From: a virus
Direction: 5' to 3' (one strand)
DNA length: 20,512 nt
IMG/VR virus record: IMGVR_UViG_3300044615_000513
Location: 1 to 20,512 of that record
Under the pieces are notes generated by a model, which ran no database searches, was not told the origin of the DNA, and saw only the letters and a program-made list of their open reading frames with translations. A program made the position numbers and the translations under genes. Shown here piece by piece: positions 6,388 to 14,421 of the stretch (the stretch's first letter is position 1; every line of letters begins with the position of its first letter).

Positions 6388-8019
6388 TTACTTTTTCTTC
6401 TGAACATACGAGCCGTTGGGCTGCAGAACCCAGACGCTACCGTCAGGCATAGTGCGTTCGGCGGGTCTGGAGCCGGCAGCCGGACGACCGCCCGCTGGTG
6501 CGCCGCTGGCGGCAGGCTGAAAGTTTATGATCGAATCGCGAACGGTCTGAATACCGTCATCATATTCTTTGACCGCCGTTTTGTACTCTTCGCTGTCTTT
6601 GAAATCTCGAACGCTAACGCCGCGTTTTTGCGCAGCGCGGAAGATCTCAGCTGCCTTACGGTCAAACTCAGAGCGCAACTTGACCATTTGCGCCTTGGCG
6701 ACTATACCTTCCGGAGTGTCTTTTATTGACCCGCCCAACTGACGAATCGTCTCAGCCTCCATGTTTGAGACGTTACCTTGCCCTTTGTAGAACAACTGGC
6801 GGAAGTTCAGCTCCAGCGTGGTTGATGCGGCGGAGGCAATTTCAGCAGCGCGTATCTCAGCCGGCGTGCGGGTTGCGGTCCTGATAGCCTGCTCAATCGA
6901 CGGAACACCGATGTTGTATGAACCCACGCGCAGCGTGTTTTCACCCAGCTGCCCCAACGCACCGAGGAATCCGGATTGGGCGAGGATACCGAACGTGCGT
7001 TTAGTGTTAGGGTTGCTAGCCAGCTGAATGAGCGTATCAGCGCTGCGTATCAACTCGGGCGCAACTTTAGCGTCCGCGAAAATTCCTTCTTCAAGTTTCA
7101 CGTCGCCTTTAGCGCGTTCTCTAGACCGCTCGCTAGCGGCCTCTTGTTCTTCCAGAGTCTGCCGCCCTTTGAGTATGTCTTTGATCTTCTGCGCTTGTGC
7201 TTCGCCGGTCAAATTACCCACTTGAGCAACAATTTTCTTGTACTCAGAAGGCGTCATCGGGAACCGGCCTTCTATGCCTGGAAAGCTGTAAGGTTTCTGC
7301 TCTTCCGCACCCGTGAACACCACTTCTCTTGTGCGAGCGTCGACGAGGTTACCACCCACTACCATGAGGTTTTTGCGCTCATCTTCGCGCAAATTTAGAA
7401 CATACTTCGCCAGCGCCTGAACCCGTGGGTTATTACTTATAGCCATCGCACTCAGCTGAGGGCCAGTGAGTTGATCAAGCGTGGAGCCTTCCTGAAGGCC
7501 TCGTACGGGAGCAGCCGTCGTCTGAGCCTCAGCGGGTCCGGGCGCTAACGGCGCACCCGCAACCGACTCGGCCGCAGGGGCTCCTTCAGCCGGGGCTGCG
7601 GGGGGTGTCGCGCCTTCAGCCGCCGGGGTGGCCGTTGGGGCAGCCGTTGGGGTGGCTACGGATGATTTAAACAGCTTGCGCAGCATTTGCTCATCGCGGG
7701 AGGCCTGCTGAGCGCCGAGCTTAGACGCCGCGAGGTCGCGACGCATAGCAATGTTTTCCAGCATGCGCTTTTCTTCGGCCTGCTGCGCGGGGGCGACCTG
7801 AGCGGCCACATTGCCGAGTGCCTCGCCAAACTTACCCGTCTTAGTAGGGGCGAGGAACCCTTGTGCCATCGCGAGCAGCACCGGGTCAAACAACTGCTGC
7901 CGGTTAGTTAGGGCTGTCTCAAGCTCTTCTTGAATGCGTAAAAAATCTTCAAGACTTTTCTTTTCACCCGGCGTCTCGGTGTAGTAAGAAACGGGCAAAG
8001 CGCCTTTGGAAGTAGTCAT
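6388..8019 (-). CDS. Putative phage structural/internal virion protein
   Basis: 543 aa, function not recognised with certainty. Residues 1-115 are helical, with FDPVLLAMAQGFLAPTKTG (45-63), a pattern seen in large internal proteins of podovirus-like phages. Residues ~121-172 are an Ala/Pro-rich linker; its DNA carries a short direct repeat GCCGTTGGGG at 7631-7640 and 7643-7652. The rest is charged alpha-helix (EEQEAASERSRERAKGDVK and a region with NVSNMEAETIRQLGGSIKD), ending in a Gly/Pro-rich stretch and a small tail MPDGSVWVLQPNGSYVQKKK. No signal peptide or transmembrane segment is evident. It sits 3 nt after the previous stop, between two other internal-type proteins, so a role in the ejected protein set is inferred. 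Confidence 0.72.
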   Translation of the reverse strand: MTTSKGALPVSYYTETPGEKKSLEDFLRIQEELETALTNRQQLFDPVLLAMAQGFLAPTKTGKFGEALGNVAAQVAPAQQAEEKRMLENIAMRRDLAASKLGAQQASRDEQMLRKLFKSSVATPTAAPTATPAAEGATPPAAPAEGAPAAESVAGAPLAPGPAEAQTTAAPVRGLQEGSTLDQLTGPQLSAMAISNNPRVQALAKYVLNLREDERKNLMVVGGNLVDARTREVVFTGAEEQKPYSFPGIEGRFPMTPSEYKKIVAQVGNLTGEAQAQKIKDILKGRQTLEEQEAASERSRERAKGDVKLEEGIFADAKVAPELIRSADTLIQLASNPNTKRTFGILAQSGFLGALGQLGENTLRVGSYNIGVPSIEQAIRTATRTPAEIRAAEIASAASTTLELNFRQLFYKGQGNVSNMEAETIRQLGGSIKDTPEGIVAKAQMVKLRSEFDRKAAEIFRAAQKRGVSVRDFKDSEEYKTAVKEYDDGIQTVRDSIINFQPAASGAPAGGRPAAGSRPAERTMPDGSVWVLQPNGSYVQKKK

Positions 8020-8022
8020 AAT

Positions 8023-9078
8023 TTATGTCCCAAGATCACCCATCAGACCAGTTTCTGTACCCCCTCCACTGAGAGAGCCTAGAGATCCCCAACCGCTGTT
8101 ACCTATACCGCTAAAAATGTTCTCAACACCACTAATGATTTTGTTACCGATACCTTGACCACCTGACGGAAACGCCGCTCCGACCAAGGTTCCAAGTCCG
8201 GCGATCTGCTGCAACGGTGAGGGGGCGAAAGTTGTTGGAATCGTTTCAGCGGTTTCAGTCGAGCTGGTGGGGTAGGTGTAACCGCGCATGATTTCAGCCA
8301 CGTTCAAGGCTCGCTTGAGCGGTGCTTCTAATTGAGACTGATCATAAGCCAACTTAGCAGCTCCGACGTCACTCAGCGTCTTAAGTCCTGAAGTTGCGGC
8401 CGCCTGCTCCTGAGAACCTAAACCTGAGAGAGCACTCGTTGCGGTGGCTTGTTGCCCCTGCTCTTTGAGCGCAGCATCAAGCGCGGTCTGAAAACCTTTC
8501 GACCGAGCAGCGGTCTGCTGGGCTTGAAGGTTAGCTGCAATTTCAGCCAGTGCCTGACCACTAATCGTACCTGTGCGGGAGCTACCTAGCGCTCCACCCA
8601 TACCGCTCACTCCCAACGCTTTGAGGGCGGGCAGCACGTTGCGCTGCACGTTGATGTCAGACTGCTTCTGCATTTCGTCTATGACTTGTTTCTGATAAGG
8701 GTCATAGAACTTTGAAATGTCCGTACCGCCGACCTCCATAGCCGACTTGCCTGACGTTAGTGCCTGATCTAAAACGTCTTGATAACGTGTCAGATCTGAA
8801 AGACCCGGCAGGCTTGCGCCAGCCTTCGGAGTCATGAGAGTTTTATAAAAATCGGGAAGGTCTGCGATCAGCTCTTTACCGGTAAACGCCTTGACCGTCG
8901 GGGCGGTGCCTGGCGTTGTGTCAGTGGCCGGGGTACCGGGGGTTACGGTACCTAACGCGCCCATTCCCGCTTGAGACAGCGAAGTGAGGTAGTTGGTGAG
9001 ATACTCCGGCGCTTTTGCGACCGAGGTCTTAGTTAGTTCAACGGGGTCTGGAGCAGAACCTTCAAATAATCCGGCCAT
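8023..9078 (-). CDS. Putative internal virion/DNA-ejection protein
   Basis: 351 aa. After an N-terminal Thr/Pro/Gly-rich part comes a helical segment KFYDPYQKQVIDEMQKQSD followed by NVLPALKALGVSGMGGALGSSRTG and a long Ala/Gln-rich coiled-coil-like region (about 180-260). The C-terminus is Gly/Ser-rich with a hydrophobic part (IAGLGTLVGAAFPSGG...). The pattern YDPYQ..V...M.....N.....LPAL...GV..G.GGALGSSR is, from memory, recurrent in phage proteins annotated as internal or injection proteins, but no enzymatic motif is present. The ATG follows the giant gene's TAA by 1 nt (TAATATG), with GAAAGG about eight bases upstream. Structural function is inferred from neighbours. Confidence 0.72.
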   Translation of the reverse strand: MAGLFEGSAPDPVELTKTSVAKAPEYLTNYLTSLSQAGMGALGTVTPGTPATDTTPGTAPTVKAFTGKELIADLPDFYKTLMTPKAGASLPGLSDLTRYQDVLDQALTSGKSAMEVGGTDISKFYDPYQKQVIDEMQKQSDINVQRNVLPALKALGVSGMGGALGSSRTGTISGQALAEIAANLQAQQTAARSKGFQTALDAALKEQGQQATATSALSGLGSQEQAAATSGLKTLSDVGAAKLAYDQSQLEAPLKRALNVAEIMRGYTYPTSSTETAETIPTTFAPSPLQQIAGLGTLVGAAFPSGGQGIGNKIISGVENIFSGIGNSGWGSLGSLSGGGTETGLMGDLGT

Positions 9079-9079
9079 A

Positions 9080-12000
9080 TTATTTGCCTTTCTTCAGGTA
9101 ATCAAGCGGGCTTTTGTGCGCCGGCGGAGGCAGGTCTTTCGGGTGCTTCGAGCGAGCACGACCTCTGATCTCATGCATCATCTCGTAGAGCTTTTCGGTT
9201 CCGGCCTTGGTTGAGCCGTTTCCGAGGGCGCTGACCACATCCGCCGGAAAGACGAACTCCCCATCAGCGAGCCACGCCGGAATATCATCCGACTGCCCGT
9301 CACCGGGGCCAGCCACATGCTTACCGTCGCGGAAGTCTTCACGAGCGTGCCCACCTTTGGCGTACATCATTTGAATGTTCAACGGGGATACTTTTCCGCC
9401 TGATTTGAACACCGGAACGTAATCCGATTCATTATAGCTTGAAGATTCTTGATCGGGCAAGCCCAGAACTTCATCAATCGAGGGCTCTTGGCCATAGGCG
9501 TAATAGGGCATAGCACCGCGCTCCGTTAAAACATTAGCTAGTTCGGGTTGTATTTGACTAAGTGTTTGCTGTTGGTCGGCTTGTTGCTGCAGCGCCTGAA
9601 ATTCGGCAAGCGGGTCAACATAACCTCCGCGCTCTTTAGACTTCAGAAACTGCGGGCCTAACCAGTCAACCGCAGCCGCCGCACCTGCCATCGCGGGCAT
9701 CATCATGGCGGAACCGCTGCCGGATTGGGATACCTTGGGTTTGGTTTCTTTCGGGGTTTCGGGTTTGACTTCTGGTTTAACAGACTCAAGAGGCGCGACA
9801 ATATCGACTTTGGGAGGGTCGCCAACGTCAAGATCATCAAAAACAGTTTCTTGACCGTCACGGTCCCTAAAAGTACACCTGACCTCCCCATCAGGTTTCC
9901 ACTCTACAGTCACTTTGGTGTTTGTGGTTGTATCTGTAACCACCTGTGTCGTAACGTTTGTGGTGGTGTCAACCGTAACATCTGTTGAGCGAGTGCCATC
10001 AACCGTCGTTTGAGTGGTCACGCCCGTACTTGTATCGCTTGTGACCGTAGTGGTCGTGCTGCCAATCGTCGTTACTTGTGATGTGACGTTGTTATTAGTC
10101 GTGGTAGTCGTTGATACGTTGTTGGTACTGTCAACCACAGTCTGACTCGTTACACCCGTTGTCGCATCCGTTGCGGTTGTGGATGTGACATTATTGTTTG
10201 TTGTGCTATTTGCCGTGATGTTTGAGTTTGCACCCGTGACTGCCGCAATAGCCGTGTTGGTATCCGTGCCAGCAGCGATCGCAGCCGTAATCGATGATGC
10301 TGAAGCAGTTGAAGCATCAGCCCCTGCTTGGGTGGCCGAACCAACAGCAGAGCTAATAGCAGTGCTTGCATCAACGCCGCTTGCAATTGCTGTTGATACT
10401 GCCGTGCTCGTTGAGCCTGCAACAACTGCCGTCGAATTGGCACCGCTTTGCGTAGCTGTCGAGACGGCTGCGGTTACTGAGGATGCAATAACACTTGAGG
10501 CATCGGCACCGTTTGCAATGCCTGTTTTAACGGAAGACCCAACGGTCGAATCAATGGCTGTCGTGACATCAACGCCACTGGAAAGCGATGATGTGATTGA
10601 TCCTGAAACTATAGTGCTTACTGCTTCAGACGCGTCCACACCACTGCTTAAAGCAGTTGAAAGGCCGGTATCAATTGATGAACTGATAACGGCTGACATA
10701 TCACCGCCAGATTGCGCGGCTGTGCTAATGACTGTTGAAACTGCTGCGCCAGGGTCAAGGCCATTATTGATTGCAGTCGTAACAGAACCCGATGAGGCTT
10801 GGGCTATGTCGCCAGTTTGCGCGAGCGTGTCATTGAATGAGGCTTGAACGCCTGAGCCAATCGATGTTGATGCGGCCTGATCGAGCGTATCAAGCTTCGT
10901 GCCTTGCATGGACCCTGCCGTAACGCCACCATACAAAGCACCGCCCGTCATGTTAGTAAGCGCGTTTACAGCATCGACAGGCCTACCCAACGCCAAATCA
11001 ATCGACCCGGCAATGCTGCCTTCCTCGAGCACTTCCTGTGCTGACTCTTTCAGCGTGGTCTTGCCAACTTGAGATACGCCACTTGCTGCCTCATCAGCCT
11101 GGCTGCCAAAGACTTTGCCGGCCACCTTGCCTAAGCCAGCAGCACCGCCTGCCAGGGCTACGGTGACGCCAGCAGCCGTGCCGGCAGCTTTCTGAGCGGC
11201 TAAATGCGCATCTTCCTTGGAAGCGCCTTTGGCAATCTGTGACTCATATTCCGTGTTGTAAGCAGCACCGCCATTTTCTAAGGCCGAGGCAACGGTCTCT
11301 TTGACAAGGAAGCTGCCGGGGAACTTAACTGTGGCAAGTTGCAATAGTTCTTCAACAGCCTCACTGCCAACAGTAGCGCCAAATGCTTTTGGATTATTAA
11401 AAGCTGTTGATACTAAGTTGCCAACATTGGTAGCAAAGTCTTTGATTCCAGAGGACTCGCCAACTTTTTGGATGGCCGCATTGATGTCCTTCTTGCCTTG
11501 CGTGATGTCAGCGCCTTCTGCTGCAGTGGCGGCAGCAGCAATTTGATTGGCCTTATCAAGCACTGTCCTACCAGCATCTGTAAAGCCTAGTGCGCTTAAT
11601 GCACCAGCAATTGAGTTGGCTCCGAAGCTTGCTACGCCTTGCGCAGCAACACTGCCAAGCACTGAGTCCACCGCGGGCTTTTCCATCGTGACCGGGCCTG
11701 TGGTCGATGGCATCTCTTTGCCGGTGCTATTAACCGATGCTGGCGTAATAAGATTTCCTGACTTTCCTTGGCTGATTAGCGCGTTAACGGCATTGACGTA
11801 CTTGGCATAGTCCGCATCACTTGTACCGCCACCAGCCTGGATAAAGGCTGCGCGGTTATGCATACCGTTGGGTGCGATATACGGGACTTCAGTGGATGGC
11901 TTGCTTGTTGCACCTGATAGGTCAGGCCTTTCTGCTGCCGTGGCAGTGCTATAAGTTTTACCTTGCCAGGTAAACGTGGCATCAGCGCCAAGTTTATCCC

Positions 12001-14173
12001 GCGCTAAAGCGTAGGCCTCATTGAAATTGCTCTTGCCTGCAATCTCGCCCCTGATGTCGGGTAGTAGTGATGCGCGCTCTTGTGCTTGTTCGCCGCCTGT
12101 AAGCTGGCTACCTGCGATAACACCGCGACCACGCGTGACAAGCTCGTTAATCTGCGCATCGTTATAGCCAGCAGAGGTTAGAGCGCTGCGTAGCTGGTCT
12201 TCAGAGCCTTTGCCTTGCGTGAAGCTTTGATATGCAGACTGAACGCTTAGTCGGTTTTCAAGCTTGATCGCATTTTGCGCATCAATACCGTTCAATATTT
12301 CATTGGCTCGATCTGATGTGAAGCCAGCCGCCACAAGTTCTTGTGTAGCCGTGTCTCGATCAAGCTGAGGCGTACCAAACTCTGGATCAATCTTTGAGTA
12401 GCGACTCATCACATCAGCGCCAACGCGCTGCATATTGATCCGCTGATCTGCCTGTTTTGCATAGCCTTCAGCTTGATCTGCCGTGAAGCCAAGGTTTTTC
12501 AATTGACTAACAAGACCCTCACGGCTTAAGTCATTGCCTGGCCCTAGGTAATCTGACAGGGCTTGATTGGCAGCGTTTTGCCGTTGCAGCAGTGCAATCT
12601 CCTCATCTTCAGCGGCGATCGGACTGAGCGCACTTAATCCAAGTGGTGACGCGTTGGCATCAAGAAATGCAGCACGATCTTGCGGACTCATACCCGAGGT
12701 TGAGCCTTGGGCTAATGAGCCTAATACACCGGACTGCAAAAGCGACGTGGTGGCACCTGTTAAGTTGCCTTGCGCAGCTTGATAGCCTGCATTGAGTAGT
12801 CGTCCAGCAGTAGCCTTATCAAGGCCCGTTTCAGCCGCAATAACGTCTGAGGCTGCGCTCATGCCCACGCTCGTGGCAAGTGCCACCGGATTGATCTTAC
12901 CTGTGGTAATGAGCTGCGTCAGAATATTCTTGCCTGCTGCAGCAAACTCGGCTGGCAATAGCGCTCCCAATGAGTTGGCAGCCGCGTTAACGCCGCCAGT
13001 CAATACCGTAGTTTTGATCGCATCCATTGGATCAACACCGCGCAGCAATTGAGCGCCAAGATTCAGTGCTCCACTACCCAATGTGGCTGCACTTGCGCCT
13101 GTTAAAGCACCACCGGATAACGTACCGCCTAAAGCTTCTGCAAAGCCCGATCCGCCAGCGGCTGTAAGCAGCATTGGCAAGACGCCTTCAATCAAAAACT
13201 CTTTGAAAAATGGCGTCTCTTTGGGTACGGTGTAAGACTTAGCTTCGCCAACGGGTGTTAACTTCCCGTCTTTCATCATGTAGGCTTGAGCAACGCGATT
13301 CTGGCCTGCGTAGTCACCGCCTGGCGCACCGCCCACATAAAACAACACATTGCCCGATGCTATGTCTTGAGCGTTAGCTTGAATGGGCGTGAGCTTACCG
13401 TTCTCAACTTTGAAGGTCTCAACAAATGTGCCGTTGTAACGGTCGCTTGAGCCAGGCTTAAAAAATGCCTGCTGGATTTTGGGGTCCGCAGCCATGAGAA
13501 AGTTCTCAGCCGCTGTCGTATCGGCTCTGAAATCAACGCCTGGCTTTACACCTGTTGTTAGCTCGGTTTCGCCTGACAAATCATCAGTTGGGGAAGTTAG
13601 CTTTCCAGTTACCAACGTATGTTTGCCAGTGGCTGGATCAAATACATACCGACCAGCATTAGGATCTGCTATGTAGCGTGATGAAGCGGGATCATTGGGG
13701 TTATAACGGTCTTCAGTGTAAGTGTCACTTGTTGGCAGTGCCCCAGCATTTGAAGTCACTCCGCTTGTTGGCAATACCCCAGGGTAATATTCAGCAAGTG
13801 ACTTGCCTGTAGCCCTGCGAATATCAGCTTCAGATACACCATACTCAGACATCGCAGCACGGGCGGCTTCTTCCGTTGGTGAGCCACCAAAAAACTTGCG
13901 GATGTTCTCATTCATGGCATCTAAGCCGATGCCACCTTCACCCGTTGCATATTGATAAGCGGTTGACGGCGCTTCATAGCTAATGCCAGCAGGCTGGAAG
14001 TAGCCCTGGATTTGCGATGCTGTAATATTGGGGTTGAAAGTTTGCGCTGCCTTGGCCACATCTTCAACGCCGAGGCCCAGCTTGCCAGCCTGCTGCATCA
14101 ACTGTGTTGGATCTGACAGGTAAGGTGCCAGTTGCTCTGCAAAGCTCAGGTATTGATCTTGCGTGTAAGCCAT
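9080..14173 (-). CDS. Giant repeat-containing virion protein (putative ejection protein)
   Basis: 1697 aa from the ATG at 14173. That start has GAGGG seven bases upstream and overlaps the preceding stop as TGATG; an upstream in-frame ATG at 14218 would add 15 atypical residues (with CC and WRR) and is less likely. Parts, N to C: short helical units (SFAEQLAPYLSDPTQLMQQAG...); a hydrophobic Gly/Ala stretch near 13030-13210; three helix-turn-helix repeats with L..xGFT.DQA (12140-12535); a hydrophobic helix AGVTVALAGGAAGLG (~11100-11180); about nine Ala/Ser/Val repeats of 17-23 residues (10236-10800); a Thr/Asn-rich beta-type repeat zone (9905-10230); and a C-terminal module GPGDGQSDDIPAWLADGEFV...DVVSALGNGSTKAG, which I know from many large phage structural proteins. 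No catalytic motif is seen. Size, membrane-like stretches and neighbours favour an ejected internal protein; a tape measure-like role is the alternative. Confidence 0.8.
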   Translation of the reverse strand: MAYTQDQYLSFAEQLAPYLSDPTQLMQQAGKLGLGVEDVAKAAQTFNPNITASQIQGYFQPAGISYEAPSTAYQYATGEGGIGLDAMNENIRKFFGGSPTEEAARAAMSEYGVSEADIRRATGKSLAEYYPGVLPTSGVTSNAGALPTSDTYTEDRYNPNDPASSRYIADPNAGRYVFDPATGKHTLVTGKLTSPTDDLSGETELTTGVKPGVDFRADTTAAENFLMAADPKIQQAFFKPGSSDRYNGTFVETFKVENGKLTPIQANAQDIASGNVLFYVGGAPGGDYAGQNRVAQAYMMKDGKLTPVGEAKSYTVPKETPFFKEFLIEGVLPMLLTAAGGSGFAEALGGTLSGGALTGASAATLGSGALNLGAQLLRGVDPMDAIKTTVLTGGVNAAANSLGALLPAEFAAAGKNILTQLITTGKINPVALATSVGMSAASDVIAAETGLDKATAGRLLNAGYQAAQGNLTGATTSLLQSGVLGSLAQGSTSGMSPQDRAAFLDANASPLGLSALSPIAAEDEEIALLQRQNAANQALSDYLGPGNDLSREGLVSQLKNLGFTADQAEGYAKQADQRINMQRVGADVMSRYSKIDPEFGTPQLDRDTATQELVAAGFTSDRANEILNGIDAQNAIKLENRLSVQSAYQSFTQGKGSEDQLRSALTSAGYNDAQINELVTRGRGVIAGSQLTGGEQAQERASLLPDIRGEIAGKSNFNEAYALARDKLGADATFTWQGKTYSTATAAERPDLSGATSKPSTEVPYIAPNGMHNRAAFIQAGGGTSDADYAKYVNAVNALISQGKSGNLITPASVNSTGKEMPSTTGPVTMEKPAVDSVLGSVAAQGVASFGANSIAGALSALGFTDAGRTVLDKANQIAAAATAAEGADITQGKKDINAAIQKVGESSGIKDFATNVGNLVSTAFNNPKAFGATVGSEAVEELLQLATVKFPGSFLVKETVASALENGGAAYNTEYESQIAKGASKEDAHLAAQKAAGTAAGVTVALAGGAAGLGKVAGKVFGSQADEAASGVSQVGKTTLKESAQEVLEEGSIAGSIDLALGRPVDAVNALTNMTGGALYGGVTAGSMQGTKLDTLDQAASTSIGSGVQASFNDTLAQTGDIAQASSGSVTTAINNGLDPGAAVSTVISTAAQSGGDMSAVISSSIDTGLSTALSSGVDASEAVSTIVSGSITSSLSSGVDVTTAIDSTVGSSVKTGIANGADASSVIASSVTAAVSTATQSGANSTAVVAGSTSTAVSTAIASGVDASTAISSAVGSATQAGADASTASASSITAAIAAGTDTNTAIAAVTGANSNITANSTTNNNVTSTTATDATTGVTSQTVVDSTNNVSTTTTTNNNVTSQVTTIGSTTTTVTSDTSTGVTTQTTVDGTRSTDVTVDTTTNVTTQVVTDTTTNTKVTVEWKPDGEVRCTFRDRDGQETVFDDLDVGDPPKVDIVAPLESVKPEVKPETPKETKPKVSQSGSGSAMMMPAMAGAAAAVDWLGPQFLKSKERGGYVDPLAEFQALQQQADQQQTLSQIQPELANVLTERGAMPYYAYGQEPSIDEVLGLPDQESSSYNESDYVPVFKSGGKVSPLNIQMMYAKGGHAREDFRDGKHVAGPGDGQSDDIPAWLADGEFVFPADVVSALGNGSTKAGTEKLYEMMHEIRGRARSKHPKDLPPPAHKSPLDYLKKGK
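9905..10230 (-). repeat. Thr/Asn-rich beta-type repeat zone inside the giant protein gene
   Basis: Encodes roughly 105 residues dominated by Thr, Asn, Val and Ser. The element TDATTGVTSQTVVDST recurs as SDTSTGVTTQTTVDGT and, more loosely, as VDTTTNVTTQVVTDTT; NNNVTS occurs twice. The alternation of polar and beta-branched residues predicts extended strands or a beta-solenoid. The zone ends abruptly at VEWKPDGEVRC, after which composition becomes ordinary. Confidence 0.75.
10236..10800 (-). repeat. Degenerate Ala/Ser/Val protein repeats (about nine units)
   Basis: Encodes about nine units of 17-23 residues, most near 18 or 22, with the pattern [VI]xSS[VI]xxxxxT[AG][LI]xSG[VA]DAS.A; for example GLSTALSSGVDASEAV, SSLSSGVDVTTAI, GIANGADASSVI, STAIASGVDASTAI. 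The 4-residue length difference equals about one helical turn. The units are diverged at the DNA level. The strand opposite is open for 222 codons simply because of this composition. Confidence 0.8.
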
Positions 14174-14421
14174 CAGATTACCCTCGAGTTCACGGCGCCA
14201 ACCACGGCAGCAGCCCACTCTTGCCAGTCATTAAAATTGTATGGCTCAGGGATTGCTTCATTGGCAAATATGTCGATCGCTTTCAGGCCAGCACCCCAAG
14301 ACTTCCAGTCCACATCAGCCAGGGGAACCTGCAGGTTTTGTGCGGCATAAGCCTCGCACATGAGCGCAGCCCAAGACTCGAAGGTGTGATACCGCGGATC
14401 ATAAACCAGGGCAAAGGTCAT
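14173..14421 (-). CDS. Small phage protein of unknown function
   Basis: 82 aa, rich in Trp and other aromatics (ESWAALMCEAYAAQN, DWKSWGAGL, YNFNDWQEWAAAVVG), predicted mostly helical, acidic and soluble, without a signal peptide. The repeated W-W spacing (DWKSWG.G and DWQEWAAA) suggests two similar helical packing units. Its ATG overlaps the nozzle gene stop (ATGA) and its own TGA overlaps the giant gene start (TGATG), so it is clearly a translated gene. I do not recognise a family; being wedged between nozzle and giant protein, it could be a chaperone or a small tail component. Confidence 0.82.
   Translation of the reverse strand: MTFALVYDPRYHTFESWAALMCEAYAAQNLQVPLADVDWKSWGAGLKAIDIFANEAIPEPYNFNDWQEWAAAVVGAVNSRVI
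14181..14185 (-). promoter_or_regulatory. Ribosome binding site choosing the giant gene start
   Basis: GAGGG on the minus strand lies seven bases before the ATG at 14173. That ATG shares its A with the TGA of the 82-aa gene (TGATG), so reinitiation after termination is expected. This decides the start against the upstream ATG at 14218. Confidence 0.7.

Noticed and set aside
7631-7652. Short direct repeat GCCGTTGGGG as a possible regulatory site
   Set aside because: It encodes the Ala-Pro-Thr linker of the 543-aa protein and is explained by low-complexity coding sequence.
10179-10847. Long open frame (222 codons) on the plus strand opposite the Ala/Ser repeats
   Set aside because: It mirrors the repeat composition of the giant gene; its product is a low-complexity Ala/Val/Thr string with no ribosome site or neighbours on that strand.
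14174-14218. N-terminal extension of the giant protein from ATG 14218
   Set aside because: The 15 extra residues are atypical and overlap the 82-aa gene; TGATG coupling and GAGGG support the ATG at 14173.
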